Assembly: GCA_950295325.1 (NCBI GenBank)
Contig: OX485803.1
Coordinates: 36,471,554-36,535,553 of the forward strand
Source of the DNA: Polytrichum commune
Taxonomy: Eukaryota; Streptophyta; Polytrichopsida; Polytrichales; Polytrichaceae
Reading direction: 5' to 3'
DNA length: 64,000 bases
Notes under the pieces: model-generated
The model's database searches: none
Told to the model about the DNA's origin: nothing
What the model saw: the letters and a program-made list of their open reading frames with translations, nothing else
Made by a program: the position numbers and the translations under genes
Shown here: in pieces, positions 11,869 through 23,429 of the stretch
Layout: every line of letters starts with the position of its first letter
Position numbering within the stretch: the stretch's first letter is position 1

Positions 11869-13000
11869 TCAGCCCACGCTCACTACATGGAATAATTAGT
11901 GCAGGATGGACCCATGTTGTCCGAACCCTTCGCACCTGCACATGCGACACATCACTCCCCCGCCTTTCCGAAAAAAATCGGGAACGGTGGGAAACGGCAT
12001 GGCAACAACCTCGCCAATAGCAGTAGCACCACCACCACGTTGTAGATTCGATAAACAAAGTATATAATGTTGGTTCCCATTCAACTATGATAGTCGTAAT
12101 ATGTGCTCACAGGTACACAATGGCAGATCAGTCAACTGTTATGGATCATCTTCACTCTTGCCCGTACAAAAACTTGGCCAAAATTTTCATCGAAGCAATC
12201 GTATGACGTAGCCAGCATTGGTGGCAAACTAAACTTGGTGATAGATCAAACTCAGGTGTGGCTTATTATGTCGAGTCGATTTAAAGCAAATCCAACATAT
12301 TTTACTGTGAATTTCATATTCACTGCGGTCGCAAGGACATTGCCCAGAAAAAACATCAAACCGTACCACAGTCATGGGTGCAGTGAGCATGTGGATGCCC
12401 TCAACAGAATTCGCTTTGACACACAAACGAATTCCTGGAGATTGTTATAGAAATATTCTCATCTTCTGACAATTTGTTCCTGGTGGCATGCAGATTGAGA
12501 ATCACGTATTCGAAATCACGCTTTCCACACTATGCTAATTAAATCAGATGTAAGCAAAATTATAGATATATGTCACAGTGATCAGTGGTACAACAGCCGC
12601 ACAGGCTTCCCACAGTCCTATATTTTGTGTGTTTGAAATTCTGATAGATAAGGAGGCAATTGTAAATCCTCACTATGGCTTGCACCAGTGCTGTGATCGT
12701 ATTATGACGATGTTTATGTAAGAATGGTTATGTCGATTGGAGATAAGTTTTCTTCCCTTTTTCAGAACGTAAGATTGAGTAGTAGTCTCGAGTTTTTCTT
12801 CTAATTGGGATGTAGTGTGTATGTTTGACGAATTTCATTCCACGTTCAACTTCAGATCCAAAGTGTCACGTGATGTTTTCAAAAACGAAAAATGAATAGC
12901 AATTGACATCTATGTTTTTTTTTCCTTTTTAAATGTCACCTTGACATCACATGCCTAGTAGCACGTGTCATTTCAAAATTTTAAAGTGTCAATTGACTTG
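11869..13000. other. unassigned sequence with possible gene remnant near 12.1-12.45 kb
   Basis: An open frame at 12103-12450 (+) follows an acceptor-like CTCACAG. An alternative frame starts at an ATG near 12119 (MADQSTVMDHLH) but stops after about 27 codons. Neither translation resembles a family I know. The GC-richer stretch at 11930-12040 precedes it. I regard it as a possible exon relic only. Confidence 0.2.
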
Positions 13001-14219
13001 TGATTTGTTCCTTCGCAAGTCACACTACATGTCCATATCTATATTGTGCATTTCAATTGACGTGCATTTTATTTTGTGCAAGTTTTGCGTGTCGAATGTC
13101 AAAAACTTGCAAAAACTTTGTCAAAAATATGTAGTGATTGGACGACCTCTTTGAGCAGGTCCCCTGCCACTATTCTGCAAGGAGAAACGCAACGCAATTC
13201 GATTATAGGATGTATGTTTTTTTGTTGAACAGTTTGATCCCAAAATTAGTATTAGGGATCACAACATAGTCTACAAGGACCCGCGTGAGATGAATGAATG
13301 ACAAATCTATGGGGTCATGTTTTCATTACAACTCCATTACCAAGTTGGTGATAGTGGTTGGGGCCCAACTCAAAGAGGTGGGCATTTCAAGCTTGGCCCA
13401 ATTGGACCATCAAGTTGACATCAACACCTATGTTATTGAAGCCATTGCACTATGTAACTAGGGAAATAGGGAAATAGCCTTTTTGACACCATCCTTTATG
13501 TACTTGTAGCCTCATGAGTTTTTTGACTTCAAATCAATTTCATTTCATGTCATTGAGGGTCCATATGATGGTGACCAAGAATTGTTAACCCTTATAGGTT
13601 GGAGAACCCCCTATCCGGGCATGAAGATGTGATTTGCAGGGGTTTAAAAATACCTATTGATGATTATAGCCACAAGTATCATAAAGTGACACTTTCCAAA
13701 ATAATATTCCCATGTATCATGTGCAATATTCAATTGGAACGTACATATCATGAGTTGAATGGATTATTATAACATTAAATTTTGTATAAAATCAACATAT
13801 ATTTACATACATGCCACATATTTGTAATGACCGTTATCACATATGACTTTATTTGTACCCTCCTTTTTTAGTAAGTGGTACTAAAACTGAAGTCCAATAA
13901 ATACTATTTTAATGCTTATTGGGAATCCGTACAAACTTTCACGCCTCCCATATGATAACATTCTTGGTCCTTTAAAAGGGTGTTAAATCCCCTTACATAT
14001 TAATAATATGTAATATTCATGGGATCTTTATGCCGGACCATGTTGGTCAAGTGATAAAGGGGCATAGGACTTTCCATCTTTCGGCAAAGCTTTAACGAAT
14101 CAACATGAGTACTCTCCTACCAATGGTATTACGCTTGAGTCAAGGGTAATGAGCATCCTATCCAAAATGCATTACCCTCTCCCTACTAAAGTGTAAAAGG
14201 TGCCCTGAAAAATCGAGGC
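13001..14219. other. intergenic sequence, no gene seen
   Basis: No supported open frame or element ends. A tRNA-A-box-like stretch near 14045-14080 was considered and rejected. Confidence 0.35.
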
Positions 14220-14380
14220 TTGTCATCTACGGAAAATATGACCACTAAGGGCCATTTCACGCACGAGCCATGACCATGAAATTGTGAGAGCCCAAAAGAA
14301 AGTGTCCAAAGGCCTTTGCAAGACACCTCCAAATTCATATAGTGTGGTCATGGACCCTCAAGTGTAGTGTGAAGTCATAT
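14220..14380. repeat. dispersed repeat family E, copy 1, left part
   Basis: Collinear with 17690-17800: CCATGACC(A/G)TGAAA, GTGTC(C/T)AAAGGCC, CTTCCAAACTCAT-type block, GTGTGGT, CCTCAA(C/G)TGTAG(C/T)GTGAA. It is interrupted by the insertion at 14381 and resumes at 15205. Confidence 0.7.
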
Positions 14381-15196
14381 CTCGGGGGGGCACTGGCGAA
14401 AAACGTAGGAACTACGTGCGATAAAATATAGGGTCTTGTATAAAAATTTGGCGTAAAATTTGTAAAATTATTAGATGTAGTATAGGGTGCTCTGGGATTG
14501 TGAAACATGATTATATGTAATATAGCATTTGACAAAACATGATTACATTACCTAAGTGGTACATATAAAATAGCATGGAGAAAAAACGATAGTTTCAAAA
14601 ATTAAATACTTTGCCCCCAAAATATAAAACCGGCCCCACTTTAGACCTTTCGGAAATTGCATAAATGAAAAAAATGCCGGCTAATTGCATAAATACATTA
14701 GGAAATGGGGGCTATCAACCGATAAATTTTGCACTCTCTAGGCCCACTCTCGGGTAAAAATTGAAAAATCCGAGCTACCTCCAGAAAGCTCGGCAATTAG
14801 CCGTTTCCTCTACAAAACTCCCCGGACTCTGCTCCCGCCCTCTCTCGCCCCCGCCTCCGTCAACCCTAGTTGGCAGACCTCAACTTGGTGCAAGAGTGGC
14901 ACTCTGCTTCTCCGAGGCCCTAGAACAATCGGAGGATTCGGCTTCCAAACAATCGAAAACAATCAAGCAATCACCACCGGAAGCCTGGACATATAAGTAA
15001 TATAGGGTACCATAAAATCAACCATTCAAGAATTTATAATTACCAATAGGGTGCAAATAATCACAACAATTTACCATTATTTCAAAAATTAGCATCCCTT
15101 ATAATCCTTTCTCATAGGTAAATAGCCCCCATTTTAATAGGTCATTATCGCAGGTGTATGCAAAATATACAAGGGAGTGCCCCCCCCCCCCCCGAG
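14381..15196. mobile_element. 816-bp non-autonomous DNA transposon with 8-bp target duplication
   Basis: Ends are inverted: CTCGGGGGGGCACT on the left, GTGCCCCC...CCCGAG on the right, where the C-run has expanded to about 17. It is flanked by AGTCATAT at 14373-14380 and 15197-15204. An 8-bp duplication is the hallmark of hAT (and P) superfamily transposons. The related repeat copy at 17780-17815 lacks the insert and gives the empty site. A proline- and serine-rich open frame at 14761-15000 has no transposase features. Confidence 0.8.
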
Positions 15197-15204
15197 AGTC
15201 ATAT

Positions 15205-15510
15205 GTGACCGGGCCCTCAACCAAATGCTATTTTAATTCTTTTCTACCCATGCGGGTCCTCACTCATGATAAAATTGAATAAATCAATGGTTGTGAGTGT
15301 TCGGAGTGCCATGGTCTCAAGGTTTTGTGTTAGGCATGTTTCCAAGAGGTTGTTTTTGAAAATAGTCCAAGTGACCATGAAACATGATATATTCGATGCC
15401 ATGTAGGGATCCATGTAGACTTTACATCCATCTTGCATTCACATACTCTGGTCCCTCAAGCGTAATGTGAAGCGAACTTGGACCTGCTCCGCCGTTTCCA
15501 TTCCACTAAT
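15205..15510. repeat. dispersed repeat family E, copy 1, right part
   Basis: Matches 17785-18115: GTGACCGGGCCCTCAAC, GTTTTGTGTTAGGC, AGTCCAAGTG(A/G)CCATGAAAC, GATGCCA(C/T)GTAGG, GGTCCCTCAAGCGTA, GCGAACTTGGACC. Non-coding. Confidence 0.7.
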
Positions 15511-16556
15511 GAGAGTGCTTGAAATGTAATGGACATGGGCTCTTAGTCTCGTGTGTGAAGTGGCCCTTATTTGTCTCTAAAACACATCACTTGCACCCGA
15601 AAATGAGCCAATGTACTTTGTGCCATGACATTTCCCGTTACAATGATATATGCAATTATGTTGCCCCATGCTAATTTATGATCCAATTTTGCCTCAAGGT
15701 AATATGCATAGATAAAGAGGCAACCTGATTGCATATAGTAGTGAAGATCATTCTCATCCATACTCAACATTGAATGTTAGAGTGTCTTGAGTAGGATGTC
15801 ATGCAAATTACAATTATTGTAACCTCCCACTACATTATGAAGTTGAAAAGAGGTGTCAATGAGTTCACTTACTTATGTCACTTCTTGTGCATTGCACTTG
15901 GTAAATGGTTTGCCCCATGGATTCTATAAAAGTTAAGGCGGCCATGCCTAATTTAGTTGATTGCCTTTAAAATGATGCCTATATATGAGTGGTGCATGGT
16001 TAGGTGTGGATCTAAGAACATACATTTACCAAAATTCTTACTTTGCAAATCAAAATTGTAAGTTGTAATTCATTGCAACCAAAAAATAAATAAAAAATGT
16101 AGAATCTAGCACTAACCTAAATTACCATATATATATATTTTCGGGTATGTGTGTGTGGGTGCGTGTGTCTTTAAATTTAAATTTTTTTGGTTGGTGCAAG
16201 AATCAAAGTGGATTTGTAAAATCAAAAGGGAAAAAAGGGCTCCAACAATGAACCCAGGTCAAAACTAGCATGGTTGTGAACACAAAAGGGTGGGGTCCCA
16301 ACTTCCATCAAAGGTGAGAAAAGTTGTCACCTTTACATAAAAACACATGACCACTGCATCAAATTCTCACAAACTCAACCTTGAGGGCCACATGGTAATG
16401 AATTAATCAATTTTATGCACTTCGAAAATGCAGAACAAACTTCATAATAAAACGACTCCTATGGGCTGCCATGTCTGCGCATGGTCCATGGCGTGACTCC
16501 ATTGAGCATTAAGGTATCATGGCAAATGACTCATTTCCACGCCCATCATATCCTTA
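15511..16556. other. intergenic sequence, no gene seen
   Basis: Includes an AT and GT dinucleotide-rich stretch at 16125-16190. The open frame on the minus strand at 15567-15770 is isolated and unrecognised. Confidence 0.35.
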
Positions 16557-16945
16557 GAGCATGTTCACTTGTCACTGGTACACGGCCTCGCAACAAGATA
16601 GTGTTAGCTTTAGTCCGGAAGTTGGACCCATACATCAATCCCAACCGCTATTGTACCGCCATGGAAGGCTCTCCGGGGTTAGAACAACTCGAATTTATTG
16701 CGGCCCAACTTTCAACTCTTGTATACAAGAATCAACTATCAATACTTTAAAACATTTAACCAAATAGAATCTTAGCTTCAATTATTTCTATGTAAAACCT
16801 TGACAATGTATTGTAAGGTATTAGTTCTCGATCATGGGATCCATAATTTTTGAAGAGCCTAGCTCATATACAGTGAGCGTGTGGGACATATAATGAGACC
16901 ACTCCCCTCGAAAAGATTACTCACCTGATTGAGCACTAACATTAT

Positions 16946-17090
16946 TAAGTTGTGTGCGTTCGTTTTGTGGGCGCCGAGAATATAACCATGGGATGCTAGG
17001 AACTCAGTCTAAATCCGAGTCTCCTTGAGCAAGGTTCGTGCATCCCATGGTTATATTCTCAACGCCCACTTGAATGAATGCACACTGCTT
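16946..17090 (+). ncRNA. candidate hairpin RNA 1, 45-bp stem
   Basis: The 5' arm 16952-16996 and 3' arm 17040-17085 pair almost throughout. The segment GAGAATATAACCATGGGATG (5' arm) is perfectly complementary to the 3' arm. The remaining differences are G:U pairs, two C:A mismatches and one bulge. The stem extends a few more pairs at the base (TAAG / CTTA). The loop is about 43 nt. The fold has the size and near-perfect pairing of a plant miRNA precursor or a young foldback; no known mature miRNA is recognised. Confidence 0.4.
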
Positions 17091-17168
17091 AACCAACCTG
17101 TACACTATGGTTCCTTGGAGGCAAGGTTTAGGCATCCAACAAGGAAGGAACCAGTGTATGGGTTGGTT
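17091..17168 (+). ncRNA. candidate hairpin RNA 2, ~27-bp stem
   Basis: The arm 17091-17117 (AACCAACC...GGTTCCTTG) pairs with 17140-17168 (CAAGGAAGGAACC...GGTTGGTT). Two positions are G:U wobble pairs, with small bulges. Its loop (GGAGGCAAGGTTTAGGCATCC) resembles part of the loop and arm of hairpin 1 (CTTGAGCAAGGTTCGTGCATCC), so the two may be duplicates. Confidence 0.35.
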
Positions 17169-17191
17169 CGCCCAAATCTGTGATCATGCTC

Positions 17192-17689
17192 CTATAACTC
17201 GTTGAAGTGCCACAAACAAAGTACTAGCCTCATGAAAAAGGGAGAGGAGAAGAGAAATCGTGGGACCGCCGGTTGTGGAGAAGAAACAAATTGCAGGTTC
17301 ACAACCAGCGCGCGCGTGGGACAGGTGGGCTCATCGCGTGCAGGCGTTGCATGATCGGCTCCGGCGAGGATCGAAGGCAGGAGAGCCGGAGGATGCGCAA
17401 GTGCCGACGCGAGCCAGTTGAGTAATTGATTCAAGAGTGGATAATTCTCGTCGCTCGTCATGTTGGCCGCGCCTGCGCTTTCTGATGAATCTGCGGCCCA
17501 CAGCGCGCTTGATCCGGAAGCACATCCACACCCACAAAACACAACACTCGCTCGCTCTGACTAGCCTTACCCTCATCCGCTTTCTCAGCCCCACCTTGAA
17601 GCTAGTGGCTAGTAGCTGCTCCGGGGCCTGATCGGAAAACTGGATCCATGAAAGTAGGTGCATGCACTGACCATCGCTTGCACATGGGC
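17192..17689. other. GC-richer island, no gene identified
   Basis: Contains CGCGCGCGTGG and several overlapping open frames on both strands (17192-17663), none with a family signature or start context. It could be an old promoter or gene relic. Confidence 0.25.
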
Positions 17690-18115
17690 CCCCACCATAG
17701 CAATAGCCGTGACCGTGAAAGTGTCTAAAGGCCGTCCCATGACGCTTCCAAACTCATGTGGTGTGGTGACCGGGCCCTCAACTGTAGCGTGAAAGACATC
17801 ATATGTCACCGCGGCCTCCTGCGACCATATGTTGTTTCAACGAATGTATGTTTGTGTGGGGGGTTGCACATGGCAACATGTAATAAATCGACATGTTGTG
17901 AGATTTTGGAGTGTTATGGTCTCCCGGTTTTGTGTTAGGCCCACCTCCAAGTGGTGGGTTTTGGAAGTAGTCCAAGTGGCCATGAAACATGAACCATTTG
18001 ATGCCACGTAGGAATCCATGTGGATAGTTTACATCCATCCTTCATTCACTTACTCCGTTGGTCCCTCAAGCGTATGTACTATGAGGCGAACTTGGACCGG
18101 CGCCGCCCTTTCCAC
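17690..18115. repeat. dispersed repeat family E, copy 2 (uninterrupted)
   Basis: Collinear with 14220-14380 joined to 15205-15510, continuous across the site where copy 1 is interrupted (GTGAAAGACATCATATGTCACC). Confidence 0.7.
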
Positions 18116-18674
18116 CAAAGTTTCCGTCTTGTATCTAGTGAAGTGAACAGACGAAAGTGTAATACATTTCATCCAACAAGGTTACTAGGAGTAGGACGAA
18201 AAATTGTTACAGAAAACATGAATTTCGGTAAGAGATGAAGTTCCCCTACCAAGAAGGACTCCTCATGCTGCCAAGGAGTAGTAACTGGCCCTGGTGTGGA
18301 CATGACATTATACTATAGCATTTTTAAAAAAAGAACGATTTTATGAAGGTTATTCGACCCCCAATATTAACACTAGAAGATGCAAAATTAGTCTAATGAG
18401 ACACACTCAAAATAAATTGACCACAAATATATGAGGTTTAGGGTTTTTTTACTAAACCCCTTTGGTGGGGGCCCATTGAGCCAAAGTGGTGGGTGTGCAG
18501 CCTTGGCCATATTCATCATCTCATGACATGATCACTGCACCGAAAACCAACCTAACCCATCCCTCGATGCGATGAATGAAGAAGGAACGAATTGAGCGGG
18601 GATCTTGCTTGCTGGGTTCCGAAATGAACAGATGTCATTTATTGGCGGCCGGCCACTTCGGAGGCAGCCGAAGC

Positions 18675-18682
18675 TTTATAAG
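18675..18682 (+). promoter_or_regulatory. probable TATA box of carbonic anhydrase copy 2
   Basis: TTTATAAG lies about 100 bp upstream of the first 5'UTR donor (GTGAGC at 18782), placing the likely transcription start near 18705. The 550 bp before it (18116-18670) contain no gene. Confidence 0.5.
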
Positions 18683-19299
18683 TTAACTTAGTGTCGTGGG
18701 CCTGCAATTCCTCATCAGTTCCCACTTCCTCCTCACTCCTACCACACACCCACCGAGTGGCCTCCGGCTGCCGAAGATCTGGTGAGCACTCATTTATCAG
18801 GAGCTTTTCACATCTTCACATTCAATGCCACCGCTCCACTGATGCATGTGTAGTGGTAAATCACGTTGCTCGAAGTGGTGCTTAGTGGTGGTGTAGCTTG
18901 GTAACAACAGCAGGGTGATGTAGCGATTCTTGCTGAAGTTAACTTGGTGCCGAGATTCTCGTCTGAAGTTCAATCCTACCTCCTGCTGAATTGAATTGGG
19001 CTGGGTTGGGTTGGGTTGGGCTTGGCTGGGTTGAATTCCACAAAGTTTGTGGAATTATGGGGTCCCGGCCGAAGTTCGAAAAGTGGATCCGGTGTTCGGT
19101 AAGTTGTTGTTTGTGATGGATGATTCCAGCTCCGGAGCGGGAAAGAGAAGGATCTGTGCAAATGAGCTAAACTGTCCTGAGTCATTTTGGTGGTTTGCAG
19201 TGTCTGGGGTCGTCACCTGCTGCACCTGAAGCAGCGGCTGCTCAAGAAGATTCATCTATTGCGAAGCCTTTGATCACAGAAGACAAGCCTGTTGCAGAG

Positions 19300-21211
19300 A
19301 TGGCGTCCTCCATCGCGCAGTTGCAGATGAAGCTTGACCAGATTGTCAAGTGCGTGCTTTGTGGACTCATGCCCTGACGTTCTAAGATGAATTCAGTGAA
19401 ATGTTCGGTTTCAAGCGCTCTTAAGATTTCTTTTACTTTTCTATTTTCTTCTGCATTGTGGGATCCTGAAGTCATAACGACCCTATTGCAGGTCGAAGCC
19501 GGAGCTTCAGGGGGAGGCTGCTAAGAAGCTTGAGGAGACTATCGCTGCCTTGGAGGGCACCTCCTTATCGAACAACCAGTCCTCAGGACCCGAGGACGCC
19601 ATCGCGAGACTCGGCCGTGGATTCCAAACTTTCAAAACTAACCACTACAAGTAATGACACCTCCAGACTCCCCTGTTCTTCAGAAATTTTGAAAGCATTC
19701 CAATGCTCTGGCAGTCTGGAAGTTCTAGTTCTTGTTACTTTTTCAGTGCCACGAAGTACCAACTTTGCTTGTAGTTTTAATTGCCTTCCTAAGTCTTGTA
19801 CTTAGAAGTACTTATTCCTCGTGCTGCAACTTTCTACTCTTCAGTGAATCTGTCAGGACTGAACTCGTGCACAATGTCAGAGTACTTTGGTACCCATCTA
19901 GTACTTGAACCGTAACTGACATTGGGAAGCATGCATTAATTTGTGGTGTGTCGGCAGCAAGGAGACTGCTCTCTTCGACAAGCTCAAGACAGGCCAATGG
20001 CCCAAGGTTAGTCCTTGCACTGCTGCTCCCTGTTAAAGTGTTTCGCCTGCGAAGTTTGTGTGCTTTCTGTAATTGGGATGGATTCTTGAATGTTGGATGC
20101 TAACTAAATTTGTTGTGCTGGTTGCAGTACATGATCGTTGCCTGCTCTGACTCCCGAGTTGACCCTGCCACCATCCTGGGGTTGCAGCCCGGAGAAGCCT
20201 TCATGGTCAGGAATGTGGCCAACATGGTGCCTGCCTGGGAGAAGGTGAGAATGCTTCTTCATTCTAATCTCCAACAGGATCACTGCACTGTGGTTTCATA
20301 TACTGCTGTTCTAGATACTGGACACAAAGAGAGGGAGAGTCATGCAGAGTCATTTTGAATGTTTACGAACCGTTACTTGATAATGCTGTTCTGAGACTTC
20401 GTGTTTTGATACTCCTTATGTCTGAATTGCAGGGTGGATACCCATCTGTGAGCTCCGCTCTGGAGTACGCCGTGAAGCATCTGAAGGTGGAGCACATTGT
20501 CGTCATTGGTCACCGCTTGTGTGGAGGAATCAAGGCCCTCGTCACCACCGAAGTAGGCCAGGGATCCCAGTAGGTTTGCGAACCACTTAACTTTGAATAG
20601 AATTGCATGAGTTCCAGTTGGTTTTAATTGACTTCTCGAGGGTGAGTTTGTATCTTACCAAGATCTCGTGTTTGGTATCCTTCTGTCAGTGACTTCGTCG
20701 AGAACTGGATCGATATTGGACAGCCCGCCAGGAGTGTGACCAAGGCTCTCTGCAGCTCTGACGATGTAGATGACCAGTGCAAGTTCTGCGAGAAGGTGAG
20801 ATGATGATTCCCTTGAAATCGACGTTAATATCATATCTCCCAGAGCGGAGCAATATGTATCGGTAGCAGAGCAGTGATACCAGAAAATGCTTACTGTACA
20901 GAATCAAATATTTTCTTTACGTTTCTCAAGAACGCTCTGGAAGCTTCGATGCACGCGTAAGTCGGTATTTTCATTCATCCCTTTGTGAAACTTCAATTGA
21001 TCCCTAAGGAGAGTCTGACATGTATTTGTGTGACTGTTTTCTTCAGGAATCGGTGAACGTGTCCCTCACGAACTTGCTGACCTTCCCTTGGGTGAAGGAG
21101 AAGGTGATTGCCAAGAAGCTCAGCCTCCACGGTGGCTTCTACGACTTCGTGGAGGGCTCCTTCCAAGTGTGGGACTTCGATGTCACCATCAGCCACTCCA
21201 AGAAGTTTTAA
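19300..21211 (+). CDS. beta-carbonic anhydrase, complete (copy 2), probably cytosolic
   Basis: Zinc enzyme converting CO2 and water to bicarbonate. Coding exons are 19300-19349, 19492-19650, 19958-20006, 20128-20244, 20433-20569, 20690-20795 and 21047-21211; a 5'UTR exon ends at 18781 and its intron runs 18782-19200. All introns are GT-AG and phases join without a stop to give 260 aa. The ATG at 19300 is the first in the predicted mRNA; the frame is open upstream to the acceptor but has no other ATG. Residues: zinc ligands Cys92, His152 and Cys155, and the Asp94-Arg96 dyad in CSDSR. A helix-rich N terminus ([17 protein letters not shown]) lacks a clear transit peptide, so a cytosolic enzyme is inferred; the length matches cytosolic plant forms. 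CSDSR is followed by VDP where many angiosperm enzymes have VCP. About 90% identical to copy 1. Confidence 0.95.
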
Positions 21212-21395
21212 ATCAAATGATTTTTGTTTGTATAGCGCAACCTGAAGAGGATTTTTGTGGCAGTCCTCCTAACCTGAGGAGTTAGTAAGCAAGTAGCGAA
21301 TATTTTTTCTTGGTGTGGACTGCCGTGGTCACTGGTGTTTACTATAGTATTCACTGTTTCTCCAAACTTTATGTTGCATCAGATTTGCTCAGAAG

Positions 21396-21401
21396 AATAA
21401 A
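21396..21401 (+). terminator. poly(A) signal AATAAA for carbonic anhydrase copy 2
   Basis: AATAAA about 185 bp after the stop codon, in a T-rich context, at a usual distance for a plant 3'UTR. Confidence 0.5.
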
Positions 21402-21429
21402 TTCATCTGCAAATAGTTTTTTCTTGCAG

Positions 21430-23289
21430 GAATGTGGAATGCGTGGTTGAACATTTCATCTGTATCCTGATTGTCTAAATGTTTGTATCTTTGGTCCGTT
21501 GTCATGATTAAGCATTCAAATCTATAAGGCATGAAACTCCATCGAAGTTGATTCAACAACATCACACTGATGAAACTATGGGAGAATACATACTTACCTC
21601 ATGTGACGGTTGCAATGTTCTCCATTTTTTCTTCTGTATATTCTAGTTAGTAGGAACGAAAGGTTGGAACAAAAGTGAATCAATGGCTAAATGTTGGTTA
21701 AGCACTAAATATATATGAAATGATAGAGTAGCTTAAGCACATGTGGGTGGTTATAATCGCTGTCATCTGGATTTTGAAATGGTAGGCAGACATGTTTAAA
21801 ATGAAAGTGCTACACCAACTTGCGATTGCTGAGATTAACATTTTGTCACAATACAACAAATATGTTGAGCTCTGTGCTACTTGTGCCGGTTCTTAAGTTG
21901 AATGGCATGTAAGCCAGAGGGCAACATGAACAGCTGTGGACAAATAATACATAGTTGGGCCTTTTTTCGCTTTGAAAACGATCATGACTTCGGTCTGAAG
22001 ATAATGTCCCTTTTCACCAACTTTCATAATGAAAAGTGTTCTGAATTTTAGTTAGAAATGTCAAATTTTAAGTTTTTGTTTTCTTTTGATCACAAGTGTG
22101 GATAGACTTTGAAGTCACCCTTCTGAAATTGGAGAAAAGTGTAGCATTTGTAGTGATCTAGTGCACTTTGTTCGACCTAATCATTAGCCTGTTATGAGTA
22201 CTTGCACTTTTTCCTGTTTTCCTATATTCAGTGGACGAAGTATATAAATCACCTACGGTATTTTACCTATTGTGTGCTGGTTTAAACTTGCAACTTCATG
22301 ATGTGGTAAGGTGAGTGGGTATCCTTTAGTTCATTTTTCATGTTCCCTAATTAGTCTTACACAATAAAACAATAAAATTTGCAAAAGAAAATTTATGATG
22401 TAACATCTTCAAAAACTGGATTGTAAGTCGGACCTCCCCTAATCTGTTGTTCTTAACTGGATACATAAGCCCTCCCAATTAGGTTCACTAAAACTGGGTG
22501 TAGAGTAATTATTAGTGTTCGAAGACATATCCAATCCCTATTACACATTTGTTTCTATGATGTTTAGTCTTTGATCATCACTTAACACATACCAATCAAT
22601 ATATTCTAGGGTGAGTTTCCATGTAGACTGCTCACCCACGAGATTAGGGTGTGAATAAGGACAAACCAACCCAAATGTAGTGGGATAGGGTTAGCATATG
22701 CCAACTAGCTACTCGCATGTTCTCAAATCCAGGCCCAGCTACCAACCTCCTCCTTGAGCTTAAAACCGGTTTTAAAAACTTTCGATGACCGGCACTTGTA
22801 AGTTGAAAATTCTTTAGCGGATGCATGAAAATATAGCGGCATGTGTCCACAGTCCTCCACATTCTAGTAGACCACCAAAATGTGGTTGGATGGCGGCTTA
22901 CGCTTGGTACATGCGAACACCTTTGACCCATTATTTTCTAGAATCTAGTGGACAAATGGCCTACATGAAAACTCATCCTGAGAAAACAAGCCACTGAAGA
23001 CCCACCCACCTTATGTGGTAGTTGGATGATTGGAGGAAAAGCCAACCTTAATAATCATAGTCTAAAAAGTTATCATAATTGTATACCAATGACAGTAGCT
23101 TGCAATTTGCAAACCCTACTCTGCATGTTTCTTAGAGTGTTTGTCTGCCATGTGGCTTCAGCAGGAGATTGGCTGACACATGCAGTCTTCAAAATTGTCA
23201 AACTGCATTAATGACAAATTCGGAAGTTTCCAGTGATGAATTGCAGATAAATGGGAAGAATCCGACTCGGAGTCCATTGAAGGTAAGCG
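21430..23289. other. intergenic sequence, no gene seen
   Basis: Several short open frames (for example 22644-22931 on the minus strand) are isolated and unrecognised. No element ends found. Confidence 0.35.
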
Positions 23290-23429
23290 AGTCTTAAATG
23301 AACATGTTTCTCTCTGCACCCACTTCTTGTAGGGTATGAAACACACTATTAGTGAGCGATGATTAGCAAATCATAATCGTTCCTGTAGTCACAATCCTCA
23401 TAATTTTTGGAGCTCATATGAATACCCTG
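23290..23429. repeat. repeat family D, copy 3, left part
   Basis: CACCCACTTCTTGTAGGGTATGA-type start, GATGATTAGCAAATC, CATAATTTTTGGAGCTCAT. It stops at the insertion at 23430 and continues from 23897 with TTCATTGTCAAAGTGAAG. Confidence 0.65.

Larger units (their letters stand above)
16557..17191. mobile_element. Tourist/PIF-Harbinger-like MITE, copy 1, carrying a hairpin-rich insert
   Basis: Ends GAGCATGTTCACT and (inverted) GAGCATGATCACA, flanked by TTA on the left and CTA on the right. The left 370 bp (AACTTTCAACTC, AACCAAATAGAATCTTAGCTT, GTATTGTAAG, TAATGAGAC(C/T)ACTCCCCTC) match 40751-41105. This copy is about 220 bp longer because of the hairpins at 16946-17168, which the other copy lacks. 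Confidence 0.75.

Noticed and set aside
14040-14110. tRNA-like stretch (TGGTCAAGTGATAAAGGGG, followed by a TTTCGG block)
   Set aside because: Resembles an A box, but no B box or cloverleaf could be drawn; a tRNA-derived SINE remains only a guess.
15181-15193. Poly-C run as a possible assembly gap or telomere-like tract
   Set aside because: It is the expanded right terminus of the 8-bp-duplication element; other short C or G runs in the window are ordinary homopolymers.
17192-17663. Overlapping open frames in a GC-rich patch
   Set aside because: No recognisable domain, no splice context, and frames compete on both strands.
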